NCBI RefSeq assembly: GCF_002288925.2
Contig: NW_022098045.1
Coordinates: 253,349 to 317,348 of the forward strand
Direction of reading: 5' to 3'
Origin: Delphinapterus leucas
Lineage: Eukaryota > Chordata > Mammalia > Artiodactyla > Monodontidae
DNA: 64,000 nucleotides
Shown: in pieces, positions 11,368-22,865 of the stretch
Layout of the letters: each line of letters starts with the position of its first letter
How positions within the stretch are numbered: position 1 is the stretch's first letter
The notes under the pieces: model-generated
What the model was told of the DNA's origin: nothing
The model's database searches: none
The model's input: the letters and a program-made list of their open reading frames with translations, nothing else
Made by a program: the position numbers and the translations under genes

Positions 11368-13419
11368 AAAACTAAAAACAAAATGCAAATAAAGTAGAAA
11401 AACACCTCTTGCTTTATTTTACAGGAAAATTAATAGTATTTGATTCTTACAGTGGCTTGGATTTCGTCCCTTTAAAACAGTATAGGCAGATGCTCTGTGC
11501 ATTTTCATAAAGGAGCAGCATGGTTAGGCTTGTTTTTTGAATCTTAGCGTCCTTAAATGTATGTAGCAGTTGAATCAGCCCTTTATGTCACTAAAGCTTA
11601 TGTAGAGCTGTGATTATAATATTGATCCAAAAGCTAAAAGCATAAGAAACTAGGAACTTGGAGTATCATCCACCTTTAAAGAAAATGCCCATAAATAGCC
11701 TTGCCTGTAAATGTTAAAGGGCTCATATTTCAGTTGATTTTCTATATTCATTGCACTGCCACTTAATGACATAAAGCATAAACAGAACTGTTTTAAAAGT
11801 AAAGAGGCACAAAAACCCCAGTATACTGCAAGATTCCACAGCATGTCAATGTTTCTAATACCTGTAGGTAACATGGATAACTAGAAAGGAGAAATCTGGT
11901 GATTTAAACTAGACAACATTTTATACTTTGTTAACTTGGTGACTCCCTTGGCTTTTACTGCCCTTCCTCAAGAGTGATTTGTGTGGAGTCTGTTTTCTTT
12001 TCTTCTACCTACAATGGAATAAGTGTACATTCTTGTTAAATTCTTTACTGAAAAATTTCAGAACACCTGTGTGAAGGAACCTGACAAGAATACAATGATG
12101 CTTAGAAATTTCTGCATGCCAAAACAAGGTAAAAGGGCCAGTTAAGGAATCACTTTGCTATCCCGCAGAAATTAACACATTGTAAATCAACTATACTTCA
12201 GTCTAAAAAAAAAAAAAGATCCAGTTAAGGTTGGGTATTAAAATCATATATCTGTAATGTTTTAGTTTTTCTCTTCAAGGTATTATACAGCTTGTAATTC
12301 CTAAAAGGCAAGTATGTTTTTTTATCAAGACTCTCGCCCTTACAGAGACTGAAAAGACCCAACAAAATTCCAAAATGCTAAAGATATGATGAAAGAGCTC
12401 CCCCCAGCAATTCTGTTTTTATTACTGTAAGTTATATGTTGTTTTACTAAAATGATAGTACATAGCTAATAATAATTATTTTCCCCTATTCCAGCACAGG
12501 AATCCAGGCTCAGAGAACAAATAACTTACTCAAGTAGGCTGTAGCACTGGAATCAACAGGTCAGGGAAATGCCAGAAACTGAAAAACTACTAAGAAATTT
12601 TCTGACTCCTTGAAGTTAGCTTCTTGTGAACACCTCCTTTTAAAATATGTTTTGTTTAAAAGACTTGGTGAAAGATAGTATTAGATGTGTCACGGTAATT
12701 TCTTGTAATTTCAAGAGTTATTTCCAGAGAATAACAACAATAAAAAGGTTTACTTTTCCTTTCAGAGAAGCATAACTTCCTCTACAGAGGGAAAGACAGA
12801 CCCGAGAAAGAAGGAAAAGCAGGTGTTCAAAATGTTACACAACAGTGATTTTTAATTATGAGTCAACATGGATTCCATGCCAGCATTTTGCAACCCGAAC
12901 ACAAAGCTAATCACCTAGGAAATACGAGGGCACGTTCATAGAATCTAGAGTTAAGGAATAACGATAGTAACTGGAAATTGTCTCTATTATAGAAGGAAAT
13001 GTTTACTTATGGGAATTACTGGATCAGTAATCGTCGATTCAAATATTCAAAATAAAGCAACAGTGGCCCATTACTAGTGAGACACAGGCACTATGAAAGT
13101 GAAAACTGTCGCCCTGTAACAGACGCCTGTCATATAAATTCTAAGCTGTTTGGTTTAAAACGTATTCATGCGCACGCGGAACCCCGGAAAACCAGGGAGT
13201 TAAAGTCAGAGCAAATACAAGATTTCTATACAGGGCACATGACAGAGAACAAAAGAGGTGGGGGAAGGAAGACACCTACCTCTGGTGTCTCACATAAAAA
13301 GCTCATAAATCAAAACCGTGAATGAACGGTTATAGTGTATGCAAGGCATAGGGTACAGTTTAATACGGGAGGGGTGGGGGGAGCAGGTTTCTTTTTAAAA
13401 TTAGCTTTCGCCTCTTCAA
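11368..13419. other. Region immediately upstream of the RUFY3 CpG island
   Basis: Apart from a tiny L1 3' end at 12148-12220 I recognise no repeat or gene in this segment. The sequence is ordinary AT-rich DNA that becomes gradually richer in CpG after about 13130. It could hold distal promoter elements, but none can be named. Confidence 0.5.
12138..12230 (+). mobile_element. Very short (about 70 bp) L1 3' end with TSD
   Basis: AATCACTTTGCTATCC...TGTAAATCAACTATACTTCAG plus a 13-A tail is the extreme 3' end of the cetartiodactyl L1. It is flanked by CCAGTTAAGG at 12138-12147 and 12221-12230. Confidence 0.85.
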
Positions 13420-13957
13420 CCCAGATCTTTGTGCCTCCGTGCTACCGATGAAGCTGGGCGGTTGCACAGAAAAGCGCCGCTAGATATTTGGCCAGGTCTC
13501 GCACCGTTCAAGCACCGGGGGGTAAACACACCTGACCGCTTAGGAGGGCCGTGCCGGGGTCCGGTAAGGACCAGTTACTGGGCACCGTACCCTCCCCCAG
13601 GGTCGGGAGGGAGCTCGGCGCCGCCGGAGCCGAGCGGAAGGTGGGAAGTGGGAAGAGGAGGAGGCCGCCCCCTAGGGGAGCCGCGCCGCAGGCTGGGGGC
13701 CGGGGCGGGAGGGGCAGGCGGGAGGAGGCGGCCGGTAGGGAGACCGCGCCGTCGGGCGGGGCCGTCCCTTCAGCTGGCTCGGACCCCGGCGGGGCGGGCA
13801 GTAGACGGAACGGCAGAGCCCAGACGCCGGCCCGTAGCCAAGGAGAAAGGTGGCGGTGGCGCGGACGGGACGGGGCGGCGGCTCCCCGCCGTGACCCTCT
13901 GCTCCCCTGCCCAGGCCCGGGTGCGAGTCGGAGGCGGCGGCGAAGGAAGTAACGAGC

Positions 13958-14312
13958 ATGGCTGAGACCTCGCCGTCGCCCACTGCCGGCGCGGAAAGTT
14001 GCAGCGAGGAGCCGGCGAGGGGCGGGAAGCAGCGGCTGGAGGAGCCGCGCCGCGCTCCAGCCGGGGGCGCGGACCGAGAGGACGAGGCGGGGCCGCCGCT
14101 GGCCTCCCCCGCAGGGCAATCGGAGCCCGGCTCGCCGGTGGCTGCCCCCTTCTTCCTGCTCTACCCGGGCGATGGAGGCGCCGGCTTCGTAGCGCGCCCG
14201 CCGCCGCAGCAACAGCGCGCCTGGAGGACCCCGCCGTCGCCGGGCTCCCCGCTGCCCTTCCTGCTGCTGAACTACCCGAGCGGCGGCGGCGGCGGCGGCG
14301 GCGGCAAACACC
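13958..14312 (+). CDS. RUFY3: RUFY3 first coding exon, long (CpG-island) isoform
   Basis: This exon encodes 118 complete codons plus one base. It starts MAETSPSPTAG and ends in an eight-glycine tract followed by Lys-His. The start has A at -3 and G at +4, a strong Kozak context. The peptide is low-complexity and rich in Pro, Ala, Gly and Glu, with a hydrophobic stretch PFFLLYPGDGG, and it has no catalytic motif; I expect it to be disordered. The donor is C|GTGAGT at 14312/14313, and reading through it meets TAG at once. The leftover base (phase 1) matches the acceptors at 45956 and 61318. RUFY3 is a cytosolic RUN-domain adaptor known from work in other mammals in neuronal polarity and in ARL8-dependent lysosome transport with JIP4-dynein. 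Identity rests on this N-terminus together with the unmistakable downstream RUN exons. Confidence 0.9.
14280..14305 (+). repeat. GGC trinucleotide tract coding polyglycine
   Basis: An uninterrupted CGG/GGC run encodes eight glycines next to the 3' end of RUFY3 exon 1, only about 7 nt before the splice donor. Tracts of this type vary in length between individuals and species. Length changes here would stay in frame. Confidence 0.9.
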
Positions 14313-15384
14313 GTGAGTAGCGGCCGGGAAGGGGGATGCCGGTGGGGAAGGGGGGCCTTGGCCGGGAAGGGCCAGTCCGGCTCCGCAGAGCTCCGCCTCC
14401 TGCTGGCTCCCCGAAGCTGAGCAGGGCCCCGAGCCAACGGGGAGACTGGGCGCTGGGGGCGGCTCTCGGGAAGCTCCCATCCGGGGGCGCAGGGGGGCGG
14501 CCGCGGTCCGGGCGCCGGACTGTTTACCTCCTAGTCTCCCAAGGCCGCAGGCTCCCGCCCGGCCTCCTCTCCCCTCCCGGGCCGGGCGCTTGTCCTCGCC
14601 AGCCTCCCACGTGCTCGCCGGGTCCCAGCCCCGGGTCTCCGGTGGGAGCCCTCCCTGAAGGAGTGGAGGAGGGGGCGGCGTCCGGAGACCCGGCAGCCCA
14701 GCTGTCCCGCCTTCTGCGGGCTCCCAGCACCGCTGCGGCCGATAGGTGTGGCTGCTGCGCCGCCGCCGCCCGCGTGGCCTCGGTTGGACCACTAAATTTT
14801 TTACTAGCGTTCACTCCACACCCGTAAATATCACATATCCGTCCCCCACAATGGGAAGAGAAATCAGGAACTGTGCGCGAGATGACGAGAAGGGAAAGTG
14901 TGGCTTTAGGAGGGCACTTCCCAGGATAATATCGTTTGACAGGAAGAGGCCTCCACCTTTTAAAAGCACTATCACCGGAGTCCTCTAAATGCAGCGCACC
15001 GCACTTTGTGCTGTATCAGTCAACAAATGTCTATTGCAACCTGCTGTGAGCGGGGCCCTAGAGTAGGCAATGTGTATAAAAGACTTGAAGAATATTAAGT
15101 CTGGTTTAAAAAGACAAGATCTTAGAGTATGAAAATGTGACTGAAGATACAAGGCATGATATAAATGCCTAATACTTTGCTGTATGAGTTCTGAAAAGGG
15201 AAATTTGCCTAAGGTGAAGAGGGAATCAATCGATCAATCTGTCTCTTTCTGTCTCTCTCTGAGACACAGCTAGAGTTTTCTTGTTTAGCACGAAAGCAAA
15301 CCTTTTAACTGTTCTGCACTGCCAAGAAACCCTGACTTTGCCTTTTCTGCCCCTGATCCGTCCCCTAGAAAAAGGTTAACATTA

Positions 15385-15575
15385 GTTGAATACTTTCTAT
15401 GTGCATGTGCTGTGATTATCATAGTTAATCGTCACATCTCTGTAAGCCAGATATGCCACTTTTTCAGGTGAGGAAGCTGAGGATCAATGTGATTAAGTGA
15501 TTTGTCCTAAGTAACAGTGTGAGAGAAAGAATGAAGTTGACCCAGATTCTTTGCCTACCTAGCCCATGTTCTTTA
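15385..15575 (+). repeat. MIR-type ancient SINE
   Basis: TGAATACTTTCTATGTGCATG, a GTGAGGAAGCTGAGG core and AAGTGATTTGTCCTAAGTAAC follow the MIR consensus order on the plus strand, strongly diverged. Confidence 0.7.
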
Positions 15576-17565
15576 AGTGAATAGCAGACGTCCAAAACTG
15601 TGATTGGATGGTTCCTCCCTAGATTAGGGTCCATTGGATTCAGCTGGAGGTAGTCCTTTGTTAGCTTCTCTTTATTACTTACCTAGAATGGGGGCCAACA
15701 CTGACCATAGACCTAGAGTCTTAGTAAAGTCATAGTTTGTTGCGGTAATCCGCTAATTTCCAAAAGAGAGTGTCTAATAATGTCAGAAATGAGTCTTTTG
15801 ATAAGCAGAGGAGGTAAAGATAAGAATATTCGCAACACTGCTTTTCATTTTCTAAGGCATCTGCTTTCTACTTTGTTCTTTAAGCACAGCCTCTCTTTTT
15901 CTTCCTAAGAATTTCTATTTTTGTGTAATCTGCTTATTAACCAGTCATTATAGGATGAAGAAGACCCTCCTCTCACTTCTTCATAACTCTGTGTAACAGT
16001 TCTGGTAGAAGTTGTGATATAGAAAATTTTTTCAACTGTTGGCCAGTATCAGTTATGGGAATTATCTGAATTTCAGGTGATTTATTTGATTCCTTCTTCA
16101 TATTAAGGGTTGACTTTATTTATTTTTAAGTATTGTCTGAAAATTGGGGCCTTAGCATGATCAAGATCAGCAATGGAGAACTTAAAGCTAAAGTTTCGTA
16201 ACTGTGATCCCTTGGTCCTTACCTTACAACAGTAGCAGATGTATGGCATGATTTGTTAGCATATAAAGTTCTAATAGTTCGTCCTGGTCTTTAATTTCTG
16301 AAATAGTTTATTGGTGTGTAAGCACTCAGAAAATTTACTGGGAAAATACACGTGTCCCACTTACACTGTTTTTAAAGACCAGTCACTGAGGACAGTTCAT
16401 ATTGTCAAAGATCACTGATACTTATTTTATTCAACTATAAAATTGACTTAAGGTAGTTTTTGTTTTGTACTGTTTTTATTTTTACCTGTTATTTTTATAT
16501 GTACTTTAGAACACACGTACTTGCAAAAAAGGAATTCTCTGGATATTAATAAAAATACTTCCTTGTTGCTGCTCTGTAGAGTCAGTGCAATATTGCTTTA
16601 TATGATGTACCTGGATATCAGAACTCGGGTTGTCCTGATGACTCATTTGAGCAACCTGAGACCAACAGTTTTTCAAAGACTTCTCATTTCAGTTAGCAGG
16701 GCAGTACTTAGACTCAGCCTCAACAGCTAATGAACATTTGCCTCCTCAACACTGAATTTTTAACTCTCACTGATGTACTTGCCTAAAGTGTATAATATAT
16801 AATCATTTTGATAGACTGTTTATTAAGGCATTATTATCTCTTCATTTTAGAAGTCTTGACTGTACTCAGAGATTTTAAAATTAACCTTTACATTTGAGTT
16901 TAGAAGATTTGTTATAAATGACACCGATGAAGAACAGCAAAAATGTGTGCAGAGGAGGTAGCCTAAACCTTTCAGGGTTCATGACATGTAAGGTTTCAGT
17001 GTAAAATCTTGCAGGATATAATGTCCGTGAAACATGCAGCGAGCGTAAATGCAATATGGAAGGTTTCTGATGTGCCTTGTTGGATTATGTCACTCTCTGA
17101 CTCTGAGTGCTGGTAATCTGCTAAATTTTTATGCTCCTAGCTTTTAAATCTCAAATTTCTACCATGCCTTTTTTTTTTTTAAGTAAAAATTACAAGTAGC
17201 ACATGGATCTGTTCTCACTAAATGTTTCATAATGCAAAAGTACATTGAGCACAAAGTGACTTTCCTCTTTGTGGGCCCCCAAACCCTCCTCTCCCCCACC
17301 CCCCATCACCACCACAATTTATTATCAGAGACTACCACTTTTGAGTTTGGTGAGTTTTCTTCCAGAACTTTTGCATGCATTCACAGAGATGTATGTGTTC
17401 ATATTTCGTGGGGCCATTTCCCCCTTGGTGTATGACCGTCCATTCCAATTTCTCATCAACTCTATAAGAAGGAGCTACTTGCATGCCATGGTCCAATACT
17501 TTTGAAACCAAGTCCCCCTAAAACTGAGTTCTTCTGCCAAGTTTATGATTAACCTCTCTATTCAA

Positions 17566-17944
17566 AACTCTATTTCCGGGCTTCCCTGGTGGCGCAGTGG
17601 TTAAGAATTTGCCTGCCAATGCAAGGGACACGGGTTCAAGCCCTGGCCCAGGAAGGTCCCACATGCTGTGGAGCAACTGAGCCCGTGCACCACAGCTACT
17701 GAGACTGAACTCTAGAGCCTGCAAGCCACAACTGCTGAGCCCATGTACCACAACTACTGAAGCCTGCCTACCTAGAGCCCGTGCTCCACAACAAGAGAAG
17801 CCACGACAATGAGAAGCCCCGCACACCGCAACAAAGAGCAGCACCCACTCACCGCAACTAGAGAAAGCCCGCGCACAGCAACGAAGACCCAACGTAGCCA
17901 AAATAAATAAATTTATATTAAAAAAAACCAACAACTCTATTTCC
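17566..17944 (+). mobile_element. Long CHR-1-type SINE, plus strand
   Basis: The body is about 17578-17932 (GGGCTTCCCTGGTGGCGCAG ... AATAAATAAATTTATATTAAAAAAA) between perfect TSDs AACTCTATTTCC at 17566-17577 and 17933-17944. Confidence 0.95.
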
Positions 17945-18186
17945 TTTCTTGTCCCATACCTGTTCCCCTCAGGATTGAGGAGTATCAAAGTAAAGGGGGC
18001 ATTGAAACCAAGCAGGACCCTGTGGAACTTTCCCAAGTACAAAAGTCCCATTTCTTGTTTGTAGAAAAAAAGGCTTTAGACTCCTAGGCCTTCCCTGCGT
18101 TCCAAAGAGCAGATGCAAGCAGTCAGTGAAGAGGACAGTAGTGTCACAGGACTCCTGGTTTCTCCTGAGGGGATATAGATAACAAT

Positions 18187-18555
18187 CTGATGCATATCTT
18201 TTTTTAATGAATATTTAGATTTATGAATCAGCAGATTACTTCAGTTCTTTGTGATTTTTTATTTTATTTTTTTATTTTTGCTGTGTTGGGTCTTCGTTTC
18301 TGTGCGAGGGCTTTCTCTAGTTGTGGCAAGTGGGGGCCACTTTTCATTGCGGTGTGTGGGCCTCTCACTATCGCGGCCTCTCCTGTTGTGGAGCACAGGC
18401 TCCAGACGCGCAGGCTCAGTAGTTGTGGCCCACGGGCCCAGTTGCTCTGCAGCATGTGGGATCCTCCCAGACCAGGGGTCGAACCCGTGTCCCCTGCATT
18501 AGAAGGCAGATTCTCAACCACTGCGCCACCAGGGAAGCCCCTGATGCATATCTTT
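18187..18555 (-). mobile_element. Long CHR-type SINE, minus strand, with probable 3' transduction
   Basis: Perfect 15-bp TSDs CTGATGCATATCTTT lie at 18187-18201 and 18541-18555. The SINE itself (minus strand) spans about 18257-18540, from its A-rich tail (read here as TTTTTTATTTTATTTTT) to GGGAAGCCCC. Between the left TSD and the SINE tail is about 55 bp of non-SINE DNA (18202-18256) that begins with a short T run. On the minus strand the order is SINE, A-rich tail, unique tag, short A run, TSD, as expected if transcription read past the SINE's own tail at its source locus. Confidence 0.85.
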
Positions 18556-18564
18556 GAGTTGCTC

Positions 18565-18908
18565 TGTAGAGACTAAGACCCCCATCCAGGTGGACGATGG
18601 CCACTACATGCTGACCACAAGCAAGGTAGACCCCAGACTGGTTGGAACCAGAAGTTTGAGATTCCTGAAACATCAGCCTGTTACCTCACCACCAACCAAT
18701 CAGAAAAAGGTCCACGAGCTGATCACGCATCCTACGACCCTCTCCTCTAAAACTGTCTTTAAAAACCCTTGCCTGAAAGCCATCCGGGAGTTCGGGTCTT
18801 TTGAGCATGAGCTGCCCATTCTACTTGCTTGGCGCCCTGCAAATACACCCTTACTTTGCCGCGAACACCTGCTATCAGAGTTTGGCTTTCTGTGCCAAGG
18901 GCACACCA
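18565..18908 (+). repeat. Retrovirus-like solo LTR (family not assigned)
   Basis: The composition and order resemble class I LTRs: ACCAACCAATCAGAAAAAGG, a CACGAGCTGATCAC segment, a TATA-like TCTTTAAAAACCC, then GAGTTCGGGTCTTTTGAGC and a tail ending GCCAAGGGCAC. The ends and any TSD are not clear. A 185-codon open frame overlaps it but has no recognisable protein. Confidence 0.5.
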
Positions 18909-21052
18909 GCCCTTGCTCAGTAACACCTAATGCCTTCCTTTTCCATCCTAACTTTAGAAGTTGTCTTGTGAGTGGACAGAATGGACAAGAGATGGCTTCT
19001 CCTTGGTGTTGGAGGGAAGAGGCACCCCTGCCATTTGCATGGTTATCAGCTTCTATTGACAGTTCTTTTCCTCTTTCAACTCTCAGAGCTACCACAAACA
19101 TTTATATTTAAAGTAATGCCATACAAATAGCCCACATCTCTGCCCTTGTCTTTTCTCTCCCAAATACAGCAGTGTACCAAAAAAGAGTCCACTCACAAAG
19201 TAGCAGCTTTCTTTCTGTATTTGTATATGCTATTTTGAGATAGGAGAGCTAGGAAAGGAATAGAAAGAAGGGGGAAACAGGCCTTGGGAAGGACTGGAAG
19301 CATTACAGTGACTACCCACGTCAAAGTTGAGTATACTTAACAGTGAATGCCTTGGTTGAGCCCTGGAAAGTGCAGAGAATGAGGCTTCTAGAAGCATTCA
19401 CTGTTTCACATGGATGCTCTTTAAGAGTCCATGATGTGGGGAATGAGTGCTCTCATTTACATATGAACCCAGGAATGTGTATTTAAGAGGAGAAAATCAA
19501 TTTTAGGTTCACAGTTTCATACACACACCTACAATAGAAAGATATGTATGTATTATATAGGTATATGTGCATATATACATTATTTGTATGTGTATGTATG
19601 TATTTATTCATTGACTTTATTCTCCATGGGTATTTCTATTATTATGTCTCTCTCTTTCTTCTTTTTTCATTGTTTAATAGTACTCTAGAAAACATTATAC
19701 CTGATTAGGAGTTGAATACACATTAATCAGTTCATCTGCTATATGCTTTTTAAACTTTGAAAAGACAAAAGTCACTTTTTTTGGATTTGTAAATGTAGAG
19801 GCATCTGCTCAAAATTGGGAGGTGTGCAGGGGAAGGGTTGAACCATCAGAACCAAAAAGTTTTGAGCATTCACCTCACATGAGTAGGTTTTAGCTTGATG
19901 TGTGACTTTTTAGAAGACAGCATTTTGTTATAATTAATGTAGAGCAGTGCCTTCATTTACAGTATTGTGATTCACAAATCTGTCAGCCATCAGCTCTTTT
20001 CCAGCTGTGTTCAGAATGCAAAGAGCCACTTTCTGATTCATTAAATGCTGTTTTGTCAAATAGCAGAAGTAAAGGCCCATAAGAAAAGGGGGGAAGCCCT
20101 CAGAAACGTAGCATCTTCGGTGTGTAATTGTAGATTAGTGACTACCAGAGACCTGTAGTTTAGCCCTTAAGAGTATCTAAATGCAGGTGGGTCCTTTTCC
20201 ACACACAGCTGAAATAACCTGGGATCTTGAGCATCCTGGGAGCTGGGTCATACCCCCATTTCCCACCTCATGACTAAGCTTGCTGTCTGCTGCTTGCCTT
20301 CCTGATTTTGCTTTTATCACCACTGCTGCCTAAACTGTCAACAGTTTGTCTTCCCAGCCAATTGCTCCCCTTCTCTTCTGCCTGCTTTCTTTTGTTTTAC
20401 CTACTCTTCTGGCCTGGCATTATCAAAAAGTCCTGTTATGCTTCTTATTGACAAAGCAACAGTTTCAGAATATTAGATGTAATTTTTGAGTCTTTGTTTT
20501 GGCTGCTCTGCTATTGATAATCATGGGTTCATTCTTTCAGAGTTTTCTTTTTTCTTAGTTCTCATCTTAGCTTCATTCTGGATACTAGAGGATCCTAAAA
20601 GGTTCTTCATTAGATAACAGAAATTTTACTGTAGTTCTGTAACCCAAACAATTATGAATAAAGAATGTGACTAGTAAGATAGTAATGGTACTTAGTGACT
20701 ACATTTATAGAATATTTTTATGTTCTAGGCAGGGAGGCACAAACTTCACATGTATCAGTACTTACCAGTTTGGGGGTTATATTTATAAGAGGTATTTCTT
20801 AGAATTTCCATTAGATGGAAGAGCTAGTGCATAAAACTACTCCCTTAACAATGAAAGCTGAAAAGAAAAAAATGGGGAGGAGTAGTTCACATAGAATTCA
20901 TATAGGTAGGTGCAACATACGTTTTTCATCAGAGTATTTGATTCAGTCTTTTAGTGATATCTAAGCTATTATGAAATAACTTCTGATAGAGTAACCTTGG
21001 ATTTAGAAGATTATTCTGGAGATGTAGATTCTTTGGTTTTAGGAAAAGTCTT

Positions 21053-21136
21053 ATCTCAAACTTTAGCACACATCAGAGTCACCTGGAGGTCTTGTTAACA
21101 CAGATTTCTGGCCCTGTCCCCAGAAGTGTTTTTTGT
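21053..21136 (+). repeat. hAT-Charlie-like DNA transposon fragment (MER20/MER58 type)
   Basis: TTATCTCAAACTTTAGCACAC..., TCAGAGTCACCTGGAGG and CTTGTTAACACAGATTTCTGG match the 5' half of a common non-autonomous hAT family. The 3' half is absent where L1 DNA begins. Confidence 0.6.
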
Positions 21137-21139
21137 TTG

Positions 21140-21515
21140 GTTGGTTTTTGTTTTTATTGATATATAATTGACATATTTTTAAAATTATTTTATATTGGAG
21201 TATAGTTGATTAACAATGTTGTATTAGTTTCAGGTGAACAGCAAAATGATTCAGTTATACATATACATGTATCTATTCTTTTTCGAATTCTTTTCCTATT
21301 TAGGTTATTACAGAATATTGAGCAGAGTTCCCTGTGGTATACAGTAGGTCCCTGTTGGCTATCCATTTTAAATATAGCAGTGTGTACATGTCAAACCCAA
21401 ACTCCCTAACTATCCTTTCCCCTCAACCTTCCCCCCGCTAACCATAATTGACATATTGTGTTAGTTTCAGGTATACAACATAATAATTCAATATTTGTAT
21501 ATATTGCTTTTTTTT
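21140..21515 (-). mobile_element. L1 3' fragment nested in another L1 3' fragment, minus strand
   Basis: An older antisense L1 3' end (TTTTTATTGATATATAATTGACATAT ... TGTGTTAGTTTCAGG) is interrupted at 21177-21443 by a younger antisense L1 3' fragment (TATTGGAGTATAGTTG ... CCCTAACTATCC). The 13-bp TSD ATAATTGACATAT, at 21164-21176 and 21444-21456, belongs to the older element. Confidence 0.88.
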
Positions 21516-22865
21516 AACTGAAGGACAGAGAATGAATTCATATTCCTCAGTAGTCTGAGTATCCAAAGCTCATGTTGTTAATCACTGCATACTCCCTCAC
21601 CAAGGCCTTAAAGGACCCAGTTTGGGTAGAAGGCAGTAAAAAAGTTCCTGGGTGGGAGAGACAGCAGAGGAAAGGTGGCAAAGAAAGCAACTTTTCAGAC
21701 TGAAAGGATAGTATTGGCTTCAAAACATGTTCACCTGACTGTATTTTGTCTCTCATCTTTTCCCTTTTTTGTTTGACTTTTAACAGAAACCTATGTGTTA
21801 AACAGGTAAAATTTTATCAAGAAGCTGAGAACATATTTTTCTAGTGTATGTTATAGGTAGTAGAAAGTCTAGGTGGTTGATGATGAGAGTTTAGCCAAAT
21901 TAACTGGATGAAATAATGATAATTCCTTGTTGGCTAATATTTTTGAAAATTCCTTAAATAATGAAACAAGTTGCATAAAAGATATGCTGCTTCTCTATCA
22001 TTACACAAGAAGTAACCTGTAGCCATAATAAATAAAAGTAGAATCCCATTTTAATGAACTTTGCAGAACATCACAACTTACATTTCTACACAAACCTTAT
22101 TAACATTATAATGTCTTCCTACTGTGCGAAGTGGCTCAAGTATGAGCTTTAAATTTTATTTTGGGAAGTTAGTAGTATACCATAAGCATAAAGAATTGGT
22201 TTGAAATTACGTGAAAAGAAATGCTTTTAGAGTTACAAAGGCAGTGGTACTTGAGAGGGTACCTATCAATACTGTCATGCCCTCTACTGTAGCTATGTTT
22301 GAGTAATTGTGAAAAGTTCATAGTCTTCCTAAAACATAACAGATCAGGAATCAAGGGCTGCTGGGCCAAGATGATATTCCTCTTTGCACAACCCATCTTA
22401 GTGAGTGTCTGGTTCTAGACTTGCTCCATACGGAATGGACATGACACTCAGCATGTGTCAGAGGGAGTGTCATGGATGGTGGGGCAGAGGCGGGAAAGTC
22501 TGAAACCTCATGATCCATAAGGAAAGGAGAGATTAGCAGACTGTGACAGCAAAAGGCATGTAGAAAGCAGGAGAAATTGTTTCAACATATTGCCTTTAAG
22601 AATATGGTTTTTCTCTCTAATTTTAGAATCTGTTTATGGACTGTCCACAGACATTTATCTGCTTCCTCTGCCTTTTTTATGAACTTAGGAAATCTGGTCA
22701 CCTGTTACAAAGGCTTGGTAAAATTCTGACCCCTCTCTCCTCTTCCTTTCTCAAGTCCCAAGTGATGCCCCAGCATACCCTTTACTCAGATCGCCTTTTT
22801 TACTTTCCTCTACCTTAGTCCCTTGAACATTCATCCTTACTGACTTTCATTTCATGTGATTGATA

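Larger units (their letters stand above)
13420..14790 (+). promoter_or_regulatory. RUFY3: CpG-island promoter and first-exon region of RUFY3
   Basis: This stretch is extremely GC- and CpG-rich in an otherwise AT-rich window, and it contains the first coding exon. SP1-type GC boxes are visible at about 13702-13710, 13754-13762 and 13791-13798. No TATA box is evident, which fits a dispersed housekeeping-type promoter. The transcription start cannot be fixed from sequence. Long open frames on both strands here, including minus-strand frames of over 300 codons, follow from the scarcity of AT-rich stop codons and are not called as genes. CpG density falls off by about 14.8 kb inside intron 1. Confidence 0.85.

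Noticed and set aside
13508..14792. Long minus-strand open frames (309 and 340 codons) over the CpG island
   Set aside because: They lie opposite the RUFY3 exon in extreme GC content where stop codons are rare. The translations are Pro/Arg/Ala-rich with no recognisable domain.
18554..19111. 185-codon plus-strand open frame
   Set aside because: It overlaps a retrovirus-like LTR and unique intron. The translation matches no protein I know, and the LTR explains the first two thirds.
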